A stretch of 64,000 nucleotides of DNA from NCBI GenBank assembly GCA_029721435.1, contig CM056588.1, positions 38,023,430 to 38,087,429 on the forward strand. Reading direction: 5' to 3'. Below are positions 12,863 to 23,721 of the stretch, in pieces. The stretch comes from Gymnothorax reevesii. Lineage: Eukaryota; Chordata; Actinopteri; Anguilliformes; Muraenidae. The position numbers and the translations under genes were made by a program. Within the stretch, counting starts at the first letter, position 1. The number at the start of each line of letters is the position of its first letter. The notes under the pieces are model-generated. The model did not search any database and was not told where the DNA came from. It saw only the letters and a list, made by a program, of their open reading frames with translations.

Positions 12863-13220
12863 CTCGCTGATACAGCTTCCGACTGAGCCGACCATCATGT
12901 CTGTACTGAGGATTGATTCCCTGGTTTCAGGGTGGCTCCAGATAGAACGGGCAGAAGAAATGGTGCTCCAGCTTGTTGCTGCATTACCTCATCTTCTTCT
13001 CTGCTCTTTATCTTTAGAACACAGCAGGTGTGTGGATTTTAAATAAATATCCCTGATGCATATGCAACAGCAGTGCTTCAGGGCAGAAAATGGTAGTATT
13101 TTTCACAAAAATAAAACTTTGCAAGACCTGGTGAGATTCATCAGGAAACTTTGGGGACAACACGATTTCAGATGTTGACCGCATTGCATCAGTTAACCTG
13201 ACAAATTCTACTCGGGGCAT
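10050..13220. other. Low-complexity intergenic region
   Basis: This stretch contains a GA-rich block (10130-10340), an AT run near 10808, a poly-C tract (11912-11928), CT-rich sequence (12640-12760) and several (CA)n tracts, the longest at 12821-12859. Apparent reading frames here are low-complexity translations (Arg/Ser, Thr/His) and are not supported as genes. Confidence 0.55.
12821..12859. repeat. (CA)n microsatellite
   Basis: About 19 uninterrupted CA dinucleotides. It is a typical vertebrate microsatellite and likely length-polymorphic. Confidence 0.95.
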
Positions 13221-13229
13221 TCACTGTTC

Positions 13230-13535
13230 AACAAATCAATACTACTCAGGTTAGCAGCAGGTCAACGAGGCACAGGTGTTTTACAGTTTATAAGACCAAT
13301 GCAGTATTCATGATTTGCTGGTTACCTGATCAATACAGCACAGATGATTTACGATTTATCTGGGCAGTACTAAATTTGACGATTCTCAGATCACCTGATC
13401 AATGCTGCACAGGCGATTCAGTTCATCTGATCGATACTGCACAGAGGATTCACAGTTTATCTGATCAATACAGCTCAGGTGATTCGGTTTACTTAATCAA
13501 GGCTACACTGGTGACTTGGCTCATACCTGATCATA
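13230..13535. repeat. Degenerate ~33-bp minisatellite
   Basis: About eight diverged units follow the pattern 'ctgatcaatactgcacagg' plus 'tgattcagttta', with unit lengths of 32-34 bp. The clearest run is 13395-13530. A short plus-strand frame through it is a product of the near-multiple-of-three period. The unit length matches the larger array 550 bp downstream. Confidence 0.75.
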
Positions 13536-14089
13536 TGACATTGTTCAAAATAACAACACAATAATAACACACACTCCCTCTGTATATCTATTCATGGACT
13601 AGCTAAGTCAGTTTATAGTCTAATTATGCATTTGTTCATGGCCTAGTTTTACAATTGTTCATAGTTGCTTTTTCTTCATAGCTCAGATACAGCCCTATAG
13701 GTATTCACTGTGTATGTATTAATTAAATGCCAAATCCAAAGTGCCTGCATGATGAACACTAATTGCTAAAACTGGGCACCAGCTACTAAGGAGTGACAGT
13801 GACAGTATAGGAGTTGCCAGTGTCCTCGTAATATCTGAAGATGCCATTTATCTGATTTTTATGAAGCTCTTCTTTGTGCAAATTCCCTCAACTGAGAAGA
13901 AGATTGATGGAGACAGATTTTTTTTTCACTGCTCTTAGCCAGTGTCTCTGAGAGTAATTATATCATCAAGCAATGCTGAAAAGACCTAAGAAAAGACATT
14001 TTTTCATACAAGAATTTCCTTTATTTATATAAAACAGTGCAATTTAAACAGGGCTGATGCTGCCCTATCATTCTTCCACACAGTTGAAG

Positions 14090-15170
14090 CAGTCCATCAG
14101 AAAATCACACAGGAAATGGAAGTATTCCATCAGAAAGTCACAGAGGAAATGGAAGTATTCCATCAGAAAGTCACTGAGGAAATGGAATTATTCCATGAGA
14201 AAGTCACACAGGTAATGGAAGTATTCCATGAGAAAGTCACACAGGAAATGAAACTATTTCATCAGAAAGTCACATAGAAAAAGGAAGTATTCAATCAGAA
14301 AGTCATACAGGAAATGGAAGTATTCCATCAGAAAGTCATACAAGAAATGGAAGTAGCCTGTCAGATAGTCATATGGGAAATGGCAGAATTCTACCGGAAA
14401 GTCAAATGGATGCATTTAATCGGAAAATCACACAGGAAGTAGTAGTATTCCATCAGAAAGTCACACAGGAAATGGAAATATTCTGATAGTCACCCAGGAA
14501 ATGGAAGTGTTCCATCAGAAAGTCATACAGGAAATTGATATATTCTATCAGATAGTCATATAGGAAATGTAAGCATGCAATTAGGCAGTCATACATGACA
14601 TGGAAGTATTCCATCAGAAAGTCGCACAGACAAAGGTAGTATTCCATCAGAAAGTCATACAGGAAATGGAAGTATTCCATCAGAAAGTCACACAAGAAAT
14701 GGAAGTATTCCATCAAAAAGTCATACAGGAAATGGAAGTATTCCATCAGAAAGTCACACAAGAAATGGAAGTATTCCATCAAAAAGTCATACAGGAAATG
14801 AAACTATTTCATCAGAAAGTCATACAGGAAATGGAAGTATTCCATCAGAAAGTCATACAAGAAATGGGAGTAGCCTGCCAGATAGTCATATGGGAAATGG
14901 CAGAATTCTACCAGAAAGTCAAATGGACGCATTTCATTGGAAAATCACACAGGAAGTAGAAGTATTCCGTCAGAAAGTCACACAGGAAATGGAAATATTC
15001 TGTTGTCACCCAGGAAATGGAAGAGTTCAATCAGAAGGTCACATAACAAATCACACAAGTATGGTATCAGAGGGTCATACAGGAGATGGAAGCGACCCAT
15101 CAGACATCATGAATGACATGGTAGTAGACTCTTGTTCAAAAAATATTCCATTCGACAGTTAACAAGAAAT
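14090..15170. repeat. Large 33-bp minisatellite array
   Basis: About 30 units of the form 'catcagaaagtcacacagg' plus 'aaatggaagtattc' (33 bp). Because 33 is a multiple of three, both strands stay open over long stretches: 11-residue units like EVFHQKVTQEM on plus, and EYFHFLCDFLM on minus. A block of about 160 bp carrying the rare variant 'gtagcctgtcagatagtc' at 14353 is repeated 517 bp later at 14870 with about 94% identity, so a higher-order duplication occurred. I see no start context, splice site or domain that would make this a gene. Degenerate units continue beyond the foldback at 16203-16255. Confidence 0.9.
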
Positions 15171-15193
15171 TAAAGTATTTCATAGGTAATTTC

Positions 15194-16202
15194 ATGTCAA
15201 ATCACCTGGGCCCGACACCAACCATCTAGAAACTCAATCAGATGGTGTGCACTGATGGAAAAAGGATTCTTTAAACATTTTTTGAAAAAAACTGATTCCT
15301 GGTTTCATAAATAATCAATACTTTATATCGGTCAAGTTTGGCATTTTGACTGCAAATGATTTTTCAACTCTCAATTATGTTAAAATTATGACTCAGATTG
15401 GGACCAGCTTCGGCAGTATTAAAAACAACAATGAAACTCCCCTCATTAGGTGACCAAGCCCCACAATTTGAATAAACATATGGATTCTATACAGTGCAAT
15501 TTCACTAAGCGGGACAAGAAATACAAAGCTGAACTTCTCAAATTAATTTCTGTACACTTGACAGATTGTTCTCATTAAATATTGTCACGGTTATTTTTTT
15601 ATGTCAGGAGAATCAAATCTATAAATTTATCACAATATGGCGAATATCATTGCAGCGACTGCATCCATTAAATGTACTTATAGGCACTACTATTACCTCA
15701 CTGCTGTGAGAATGGTCAAAATAGATTTGATAAATTTGGAGATTTAATTCTCCTGACATTGAAAATAACCATCATAATTTTCAATTCTATCAAGTGTACC
15801 AAAATGTATTGAAGAAGTTCAGCTCCATTGGTCTTGTCCCACAAAGAGCAAAAGCATTGTTTACAGTTCAGTTAAATATTCAAATTTCAGGGTTAAGAGG
15901 CCAAATGAAGAGTGGCTGGTCGTTGCGTTGGATTCCTCATACCTTAACTAGTGAAACTGCCAAAGCCGGTTCAAATCTGAGACATAATTTTAAAGTTATC
16001 AAGAGCTGAAAAAACATCTGCAGTCAAAATGGCTGACTAAGCCCATAAATTTACTATCATGTATGAAACCAATAATAAACAAATTTACTCAAAAAATTAA
16101 AGAACACTTCTTTTATCAGTGTACTACTACTCCATCTGAGACAGTTTCAGCAACACCCGAGACGGTGGTTGTCAAATCCTTGTTTCTTCAAGTGACCTGA
16201 CA
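15194..16202. mobile_element. Foldback (long inverted repeat) element, ~1.0 kb
   Basis: Sequence from 15194 (TGTCAAATCACCTGG) reads inward as a diverged reverse complement of sequence ending at 16202 (the complement of TGTCAGGTCACTTGAAG). Matching landmarks in order from the outside are 'ctcagatgg', 'cactgat...ttctttaa', 'ggtttcat', 'cattttgactgca', 'taaaattatg.ctcagatt', 'gggacaag', 'gctgaacttc', 'tacacttga', and 'tgtcaggagaat'. The arms meet near 15675 with a short spacer. Identity looks like 70-80%, so it is old. It codes for nothing visible. Minisatellite-like units flank it on both sides, so it probably inserted into the array's edge. Confidence 0.8.
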
Positions 16203-16255
16203 CGGAAACTGCTCATTGGACTCTCATACATGGAATGGAGGTATTCTGTCAACCA
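16203..16255. repeat. Outlying minisatellite unit beyond the foldback
   Basis: The sequence 'ctctcatacatggaatgg' with 'aggtattctgtca' resembles the 33-bp unit of the 14090-15170 array. It lies just outside the right arm of the 15194-16202 foldback. It supports insertion of that element into the array. Confidence 0.5.
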
Positions 16256-16726
16256 CATGAGCATTATTGATTGGACGGTCATTGCAGAAGTTCAGCCGTT
16301 GCCAGAATGAAGCCCATATTCATTTTTAATTCAAGAGCACATTTTACAGAGGGACATTGAAAAAAAATTTTTTTTTTTTTTTTTTCGAACAAGGAATGCC
16401 CACAAAAGTCCAAAAAAGTCCACAAAACAGAATATTAGGTAGGGAAATGAGTGCGCATTTTTGTGAGTGTTTGTGAAAATATACAGTATGTGCTTTTAAA
16501 CTTGTCTGTGCATGCCTACTTGTGTGCATGGGTATGCGTGTGCACGTTTGTCCGCAAAAAATATATTTCTGTATGTGTGTCTGGCTGTGTGCATATGGAT
16601 GATGCAGTTGTGTATTCATGTGCACATGCATGCATGCCTGTGTGTGTGCAGGCTTGTGTTTGTGAATGTCCATGAAAGCAAGCCTATGAGTATGTGTTTG
16701 TGCATGTGAGGGTGATTGAATGTACT

Positions 16727-16755
<29 letters not shown>
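16727..16755. repeat. (TG)n microsatellite
   Basis: About 14 TG dinucleotides at the end of a longer TG-biased stretch. Confidence 0.9.
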
Positions 16756-16757
<2 letters not shown>

Positions 16758-17039
16758 ACAAAGAAGCTGTAAGCTCCAAAGGGTCTGGGATCAAATCACA
16801 GCCAAATGACAAAAAACATGCTTGAGTTATCATAGTCATGGTGCAGAGCAAACTGCCCAGCCCACACACGCCTCTCAATGGCTGCATGTGTCAAAAGCAT
16901 CAATGCTTTCCATTTTGTATAAATAAAAGTAGCCAACCTAGAGAGCAAAACTTAACAAAGAAGGACCCACAGTGCAAGAACACAGGATTTAAAGTTATTT
17001 CAGTTAAAACAAAGTCACTGCAACAGATGACCAGTCGCG

Positions 17040-17170
17040 AAACAGGCCAATCAGGAGCCAGCTTCCACAATATAAGGTAACTGCAATACAGGCACTCACT
17101 AGCCAGCAGGCCAATGGCAATGTTGCAATATAGGCCGCTTCTAGTAAATAAGCCAATCAGGAGATAGAGA
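17040..17170. repeat. Degenerate ~55-60 bp repeat with CCAATCAGGAG core
   Basis: Three loose units each carry 'ggccaatcaggagc' or 'agccaatcaggaga' followed by 'caata(t)a(g)g'. The core is shared with the larger degenerate array at 19070-19745. Confidence 0.5.
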
Positions 17171-18179
17171 ATCCTATAACAATGCAATATAGAATTTAAT
17201 TACAGTAGCTTTACTGTCACACACCAGATTCTAAATGGTGTCAAATGCATACTCTATATTTGGCTGCACATTTTCTTTGGCAGATGGTCTTATGAAACAA
17301 TGGTAAAAGCCAAATCAGTCACGTTTGAATAAGATCAGTTCATCTGCACCTCGTATAAAGGGTTAAGTGACAGACACACTACTTCACGTAGAGACCAAAC
17401 ATGAGGCATGACGCGCCCACATTTGACCAATGGTTAAAACTAAGCCCCTGCAATAACCAGAGGTGATAAAGTGATAGTGGAGAAAAGATTCAATAAACTA
17501 GTGCTTCAGTCATATTTTAATAAAACAATAATGGTCTGCAATACACTCCTCGTTATTTGTTTTCTCCAACAAATGCTCCCATGTGGCTTCACTGCTAGAC
17601 TGAACAGTCGGTAAGAGCAAAATCTTGTTCTCGCCAATTCACTTGCAAGTTGCTATGCTCACATGCCTGCTCTTTTAAAAATTTCATAACTAATGGAATT
17701 TGTTCAAAGGCTGCATGATAAAGAGACACAACAACAAGCCCCCCTGCACAAGCAGAATTTGGGCGAAGTTCTTCTACTGGATCGATGTCACCTCATCACC
17801 TCTCATGCCTGTCGAACATACCGTGTTGTTTTGGATGTGTCATGATAAGACACGTCAATCAAACTTTGTTTATCATTTATTTATTTATTTGGTTAGCAAT
17901 TTAATTGTTTGCTTGCAAGCTCCCAGTGCAATATGGACTTAAATAATTAATTTGCATGCATTCTATCAGCTAGCAAAACTGTTAGACAGTGCAAAGCAGG
18001 GAGCAATGTGGTAGGTAAACACACAAGTAATTCCTTTCCCTCTTAGGAAACCTGATGTTGATATAAAATTCACTTAAAATTTAAGCTAAATCACATCATG
18101 TTCAGCTCATTTCGTAAAGGTCAGCTGACCAAATTGCCAATTTTGTCAAAAAAGTTTTATTAATACTACTGCAACCTTG

Positions 18180-18316
18180 GTTTTCGAAGATGAAAGTGGA
18201 GTTGGCAGCGCGACGCACGTTGCAGCGGTCCGGAGCGCTTTCTCTCGAAATGTAATCTCGTTGTTATTCTGTAACAATGACAATAAATTAATCTGAATCT
18301 GAATCTGAATCTGAAT
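18180..18316 (+). mobile_element. 3' tail of a CR1/L2-like LINE
   Basis: The segment ends 'gtaacaatgacaataaa' followed by a short tandem of ATCTGA units (18291-18316). This is the characteristic 3'-UTR end and terminal microsatellite of 5'-truncated L2/CR1-type fish LINEs. Only about 140 bp is kept and no coding sequence remains. Confidence 0.65.
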
Positions 18317-18319
18317 AAT

Positions 18320-19060
18320 AGAGGAATATAATATAATCCCAGAGGATCTTTCAGAGGTCCCTAATTATTTTGAGAAATTTCATGGTTGTGGTTTATTGTA
18401 TTGTCTTTGCAAATCCAGCCACTGGCCGTTTGTTAGGCTAAGTTGCGTCACCAGCAAATCAGGGGAGAGGCAACTTGTCCAAATGACAAGTGTCACCAAC
18501 TACAAGTGTACAACAAGTTTTGAGGGTTCAACTAAGTGCTGAGTAACATCGAAAACTAGCAGCTCTCCAAGGGTTCAGGTGTTAGCTGTCTTCGCCCACA
18601 TAGAGCCTCCTGTGGAAAAGCACTCCAGGTTCTCATTTTTAAGGCTAATTTTATCTGTCCTCGGTCCTTGTATGACCCTGACAAAATCGAGGGGGAATAA
18701 CACAGTCTAATCCACATTCATTGCTCCCCCTTGAAGACTATCCAGCGTCAAGGATCGTTTCATGGCAGTGAAACTGACGTAGTGAGCTCTCAGGACTAGC
18801 CTAAATGCTATTTGGGCCTCAAATAACTCGAAGCTTAGCTGAAATATTATGATACGTCCACATTTTTAGTTATTTGGCATTTTAAAGTAATGGTTCGCTG
18901 AATGAGCTTGTCTGCCATCCTCATCTCACTGTAAATGCAATTCATTTCAAAGGACGCAAACACACACTCACAGACACAGGCGCACACACGCAATTATCAT
19001 TCAAAGCCTTCCTTCAAGCACCCAGTTGCATTGTCAGCAATCTCAAAACTAATACACATG
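18320..19060. other. Intergenic, nothing recognised
   Basis: No coding frame, RNA gene or clear repeat was seen, apart from a short interrupted CA stretch near 18960-18990. Confidence 0.45.
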
Positions 19061-19069
19061 GATGCAGTT

Positions 19070-19745
19070 CACCAGCAATGAGCAAATTTATTCCAGACTC
19101 GGGCAACAATTACCACACATACATTACACAACCATTCAGTCACGAACCTGCACTTCTCCAGACCTATTACAACTAGCCAATTAGTAGTCAGCAGAGACCC
19201 ACAAGCATTACAGCCAGCCAATCTGATGCCTGTACTGCTCCACACTGATTACAACCAGGGAGTCATTAGCAACACCGCACCATGCTCATTACAGCTAGCC
19301 AACCAGTTCAGTAGCTAATACTGCCTAACACATAGTAACACCAACCAATCAATATCCAGCATTGTTCCACATCAATAAGACTCAGCATCAGTCCCTAGCA
19401 TGGACTTCCGCCAATGACAACTAGACAATGGACACGTAGCACTGCCCCAAATCCATTATGACCAGCTAAGCTTTCATTTCTTCTAAGTCATTTCCTCTTC
19501 TATATAACCAGCATTGTACAACACTTATTAGAACCAGCTTTAAAAATGAAATAATTGATAAGATTAAAACAGAACCAGCCGATCAGAAGCCAACAGTTTC
19601 CACATTCATGAAAGCCAGCCATTCAGGATCCTGCACTGCCCCACACCCATTAAGATAGCCCAATCAATAACTAAGTCTGCCCCACATCCATTAAAGCTGA
19701 CCAATCACCACCCACCACCGCTCCACAGCAGTTATTACTGGCTAA
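19070..19745. repeat. Degenerate CCAAT-rich minisatellite
   Basis: Ten or more diverged units, each roughly 55-65 bp, share 'cattacaacyagccaatcag' (often altered) followed by 'cagcactgcyccacac'. The repeats are well diverged, with indels. The array therefore carries many CCAAT boxes but no TATA or CpG cluster. It is better read as an old minisatellite than a promoter. Confidence 0.65.
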
Positions 19746-19759
19746 GTTAATTTCTTCCA

Positions 19760-20680
19760 GGCTATTCATCCCATTCACAATGCAGGCAGGACTTCCCATT
19801 TTGGAGCCAACATAGGCTGACCCAACAGGAGGAATACAGCATAATGCTGCACCAAAACTCAGTACATTTGATTTTAAGATTTGAATTTTTCCATTACAAC
19901 CAGATTTATAGTCAGTTTTCACTCCAGACCCCCTGGAATAGAAATCAGAACCACAAACCCCATAGCGCCTGCCAGTCCTGCTGAGTTTCAGTACTCAAGT
20001 GCCACCTGATGTAGCCCAAGATTAGCTAAAGAGTCTACATGCTGTGTTTCGAAAGCTTAAATCAGCTGCTGACTGAAAGCAAAAAAATAATACATTTAAA
20101 AAAAAAAGAAAAAGATTTGCGGGAGCCGTAAGTCTTGAAGGCTTGAGTTAGCAGCTCCTGGTATTATTGCACAGCCCCTGGAGATTAGGCAACATTGGGA
20201 CAATGAAAGACCGCCTATTATCGGGGCTGCCTGGTGTTTCAGTCTATTTGCAGTCTATCTGACTGCTAAAGAAAGCATGCAAAAATGTGCTAAAACACGG
20301 CTGTTCCTTTGGAACTCAAAGCTACTCAGATTGCTTTATCCTTCTAAGACATTGTAATTTATTCACAGAGGGACACCAGTCTCCAGCAGTATTTTCCAGA
20401 ACCATTTCGTCTACTGTGCTAAATCCAACACTACAACGGGCAATGAAAAATTATGAACTGAAAATATTTTCATTCTAATATGTTGTCTATGAAGGTACTT
20501 CACTTGTGTATTAAAAATAATATGCTGAGGCATTTCTTCTGCCAGTATTCAGAAGGATATCGCAAAAACTTAAAGCACAACTCTTGGTCAGAATGGTCAC
20601 GTGTATTTTCTGCTAATTACCCAGGTATTCAATGTCGTGGTGTTTATTGGTGAACATTGGCTCACACCAGCTCAAGGCTA
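19760..20680. other. Intergenic, nothing recognised
   Basis: Short open frames only; an A-rich tract at 20085-20113. No domain, RNA gene or repeat structure identified. Confidence 0.4.
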
Positions 20681-20689
20681 TATTATCCC

Positions 20690-21075
20690 TCCATTTTGTT
20701 TTCATGAGGTGTTCCCAATGACCATCCACTGCACACTACTTACATGTTGTTGCTGGACATGTCACTGGCCAGTGCAACCAGGACAACATCTTGGCAGCCC
20801 ATGTCGTGCCGTTTGCACGTCGCCACGGCCGCCATTTCATCTTCCAGGATGATAACACCCGATGTCGCCGGGTCCGGTTTGTCACAGAATGCCTCAAACA
20901 GCAGAATAGCGCCACATTACCATGGCCAGCGCTCAGTCCAGACCTGTCCCCCATCGAGCATGTCTGGGACGTGCTTGGACAGCGGTTACGTCAATGTCAA
21001 CAATGTCCCATTACTATCCAAGAACTTGACGCTGCGTTTCAGGAGGAGTGGAATAACCTGAACCAAAATGACTAG
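20690..21075 (+). pseudogene. Tc1-like transposase, C-terminal catalytic half
   Basis: The frame 20791-21075 encodes FIFQDDNTRCRRVRFV (second catalytic Asp region) and ALSPDLSPIEHVWDVLGQRL (third acidic residue in the SPDLxPIExxW block). It then runs to a natural-looking end, EEWNNLNQND and stop. Upstream sequence in another frame (20740-20800: CHWPVQPGQHLGSPC) is the preceding '(N/C)RDNILAAHV' region after a frameshift. This is the catalytic C-terminal part of a Tc1-like DDE transposase. The N-terminal DNA-binding half and the first catalytic Asp are missing. A matching N-terminal fragment, apparently of the same family, lies at 44080-44365. Confidence 0.85.
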
Positions 21076-21328
21076 GGACACCTCATAAGGAGTATACCAT
21101 GTCGGATCCATGGCTGTCTGGCCAACAGAAGGGGATTTACCCGTTATTGACTTTGTTTTGACCTCAGGGTAACTGATTTTGACCCTTGTTGTGGGTTTGC
21201 TTCTAGCATGGAGAGACTCTGCTTCACTGGCTGTATCAAATGAGTGGAACAAATCTACAAATGTTCCCTTAGTTTTGTCTCACCGTTTGGTTGATCCTTA
21301 TCTTTACAATTGGCTTCATATAAATAAT

Positions 21329-21752
21329 TTAAAGGACCATTGTGTAAAATGAGGGGGAAACAGTGACATTCAGTGTTCAGATTCTAGACTGCAGCACTCA
21401 CTCACTCACTCACGCTCACCCCTTCCGTCAGCAAAAAGACGGTGGCCTCCAAGGACCAAAACACTTTTGCGGAAATGACGTCTTCAACGACTGGGATTTA
21501 TACACGCGAAAAACGTTCTCTAGCTGGCTGGATTGTCCGGTCGGGCTGCCATACCAACATGGCAGTGCAAGATGGTGACGTCTCTAAAGCAAGGCCCTTG
21601 CTATATGTATATATAAACGCATAATTATAAGGCTACGAGAACCAAACAATTTTTATTTTATAGCGTTTATACACTTACATAAACATATTAATAGGTAGTA
21701 TATTCAGATTTTGCCAATAAACCATGCCAAATATAACACACTGGTCCTTTAA
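21329..21752. mobile_element. MITE with TTAA-type ends
   Basis: The left end is TTAAAGGACCATTGTGTAA (21329) and the right end is the complement of TTAAAGGACCAGTGTGTTA (ending 21752). The terminal inverted repeat is about 19 bp with one or two mismatches. Both ends carry TTAA, which is consistent with a TTAA target-site preference (piggyBac or Kolobok type). The 424-bp interior is non-coding and matches, from memory, a common fish repeat beginning 'TTAAAGGACCAGTGTGTAA'. The short frames inside are not genes. Confidence 0.8.
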
Positions 21753-21867
21753 CTCCAATATCCACTACTTCTTTGGATGGTATACCTCGGAATTGCCCAA
21801 CTACTAATAGAGCTACCGCTACAACTAGTTACAACTGCTGTTACTCCTACTACCACTACTAATACAA

Positions 21868-22103
21868 TTCATCCCATGAGCAACACAAGGTCGTAAGTGA
21901 CATTTTCTTTTGTTTTTTTTTTATGAGCAAAAGGGGGTGACACTGCCTTGTCCATTTTTATTGAAAGCTCAATTTCCACTTAATGGTCACTTACGACCTT
22001 GTGTTGCTCATGGGATGCAGTGTTGCCCCCTTTTGCTCTTAAACAAAGGTAGTAACTGACATACAAAATGTCACTTATAACCTTGTGTTGCTCATGGGAT
22101 GAA
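21868..22103. mobile_element. Small nested foldback / MITE
   Basis: A 32-bp motif, CATCCCATGAGCAACACAAGG plus TCGTAAGTGAC, occurs once forward (21870-21901) and twice inverted (21986-22017 and 22070-22101). A second inverted pair, 'gagcaaaagggggtgacactgc' type, sits at 21924-21945 and 22018-22039. The ends are TTCATCCC and GGGATGAA. The element is 236 bp and non-coding. The third copy suggests a second partial insertion or an internal duplication. Confidence 0.75.
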
Positions 22104-23345
22104 CTGCTTGAACTACGACCACTACGACTACCCAGGTGTGAAAGAAGTAAACAGAAGTAAAAGGATGAACACATTTTTTTGGTCTTTCAATCAGCAGCCA
22201 TGTAATACCTTGTAATAAAAAAGCATGTGGCCTCTAACCAATCAGAAACACACCAGCTAAAACTGTGGCCCTCCAGTAGAGGAGTTTGACTCTCCTGAAA
22301 TCAGATGTAGACTAATTAATCATGCACAAGCGTGCATGTGAAAAAACCTAAGGACAAAATTAGTTAACGTTACTGCAGCAAAATTTCCCAGGTAAAAATA
22401 GTTGCTTTCGGATTTTTTCATTTGATGTGTAATCAGAAATTGTATACATCCAAAAAACTGCAATAAAATTACACAAAAACAAATTCCCGCCGTTTTATTT
22501 CCCTTGTGATCGCAGTACCGAAGCGATCTAATCCACAACTGTCCTGTAGTTATTGTTGAAGTTCAAATACACAGAAGGTATTTCCAGTCAACGATAGAGA
22601 TCAACAAGCCAAAATGATTTTTGAAAATTATGATTCTGCCACAATCCTTGTGTACAGATAAAGTTGGCCTGCAATTTTTTAAAAGTTTTTAATCCCCTCA
22701 AAAAGTCAAGACAAATTGAAACAGTTGCCTGGGATAAACCCTGGGAATTATCTCCCTCACAACATGACAAGCTTTATCACTGCAAATACAAGCACAAACG
22801 GATATAAGGCCAACTGGCCAAGAAATAGCTCTCTACCCACCCCCTTGACATAAGGTCAGCTCATTGCCGACTACCAGTGAACTTGTTTGGATTACATGTT
22901 CATCAGCTTGCTTTTGAAGTTGATGAGCGCACATCCGACCTGCTTTTAGGCCAAGTGCAGAACAAAAATACATACAAAAATTAAAAGCAATAAATGTCCA
23001 CACACTGGATTGTAGCTTCCAACTCTTTGGCCGGGCCGAGCAGCGGCCCGGCCCTCATAAACGCGAATGTCGCTGTGTGAGTAACTGCATGAGTGACTAA
23101 CTGACTGAGCGATCAAGTTCAATGATTGGCTGGCCCACAGAGAAGAAGTTCAGCGTTTGGTCGGCCGGTGGGGAAGAGGCGGCCCAGCCATATACTAGGC
23201 CCGCCTAGTCTTGTTCATTTACAATCAAGCAAAGATTCAACCCGTCTTCATTTGTCAGATGAAAACCTTGTTGGGTTGAAACTTTGCTTGATAATTAATG
23301 AAGAATTGGGAGCAATTATCCATTATGCAGGCATTTATCGCTTTT
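22104..23345. other. Intergenic, no gene recognised
   Basis: This stretch includes a GC-richer block (23030-23215) with 'ggccgggcc' palindromic elements. No convincing exon is present. No RNA gene was seen. Confidence 0.4.
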
Positions 23346-23353
23346 AATTTTTT

Positions 23354-23721
23354 GGTAACACTTTATAATGAGTACACATTACTAAGTGTTAGTTAAGCAT
23401 TGATAAAAACTGAATTCATCATGTATAAAGCATTGTTGTCATCTTAATACTCATTAGTATGTAGTTTATAAACAGTTGTAAATGTCTTACTCAACTCATC
23501 ATTAATAAGAATGTTAGTTATGAATTGGTAAATACTGAATTCATAATTTATAAATCATGTTTTTAACATGAATACTCGTTGGTAAGTAGCTTATAATCAG
23601 TTATTTTTTCTCTTCATTAGTAAGCTCATCAATAACATGCTTAATTATCGCATTTTCAAACTTTAAATTTATTAATGCTTAACTAATGCTTAAGAATGTG
23701 TACTCAATATAAAGTGTTACC
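23354..23721. mobile_element. hAT-like MITE with 8-bp target duplication
   Basis: The ends are GGTAACACTTTATAATGAG (left) and the complement of GGTAACACTTTATATTGAG (right). Inverted identity extends about 60 bp inward. The flanks are AATTTTTT on both sides (23346-23353 and 23722-23729), an 8-bp duplication as expected for hAT elements, although its T-run makes it low complexity. The interior holds two tandem copies of about 120 bp (from 23388 and from 23508) around 'actgaattcat'. Non-coding, 368 bp. Confidence 0.8.

Larger units (their letters stand above)
16356..18170. other. Simple-repeat-rich intergenic sequence
   Basis: Includes an A/T homopolymer block (16361-16386), TG-rich sequence (16450-16760) with a clean (TG)n at 16727-16755, and a degenerate repeat at 17040-17170. 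The open frames 16451-16709 are translations of TG-rich DNA. No gene supported. Confidence 0.55.

Noticed and set aside
14453..15162. Long reading frames on both strands (…EVFHQKV… and …EYFHFLCDFL…)
   Set aside because: They follow from a 33-bp tandem repeat whose length is a multiple of three; no start context, domain or splice signal.
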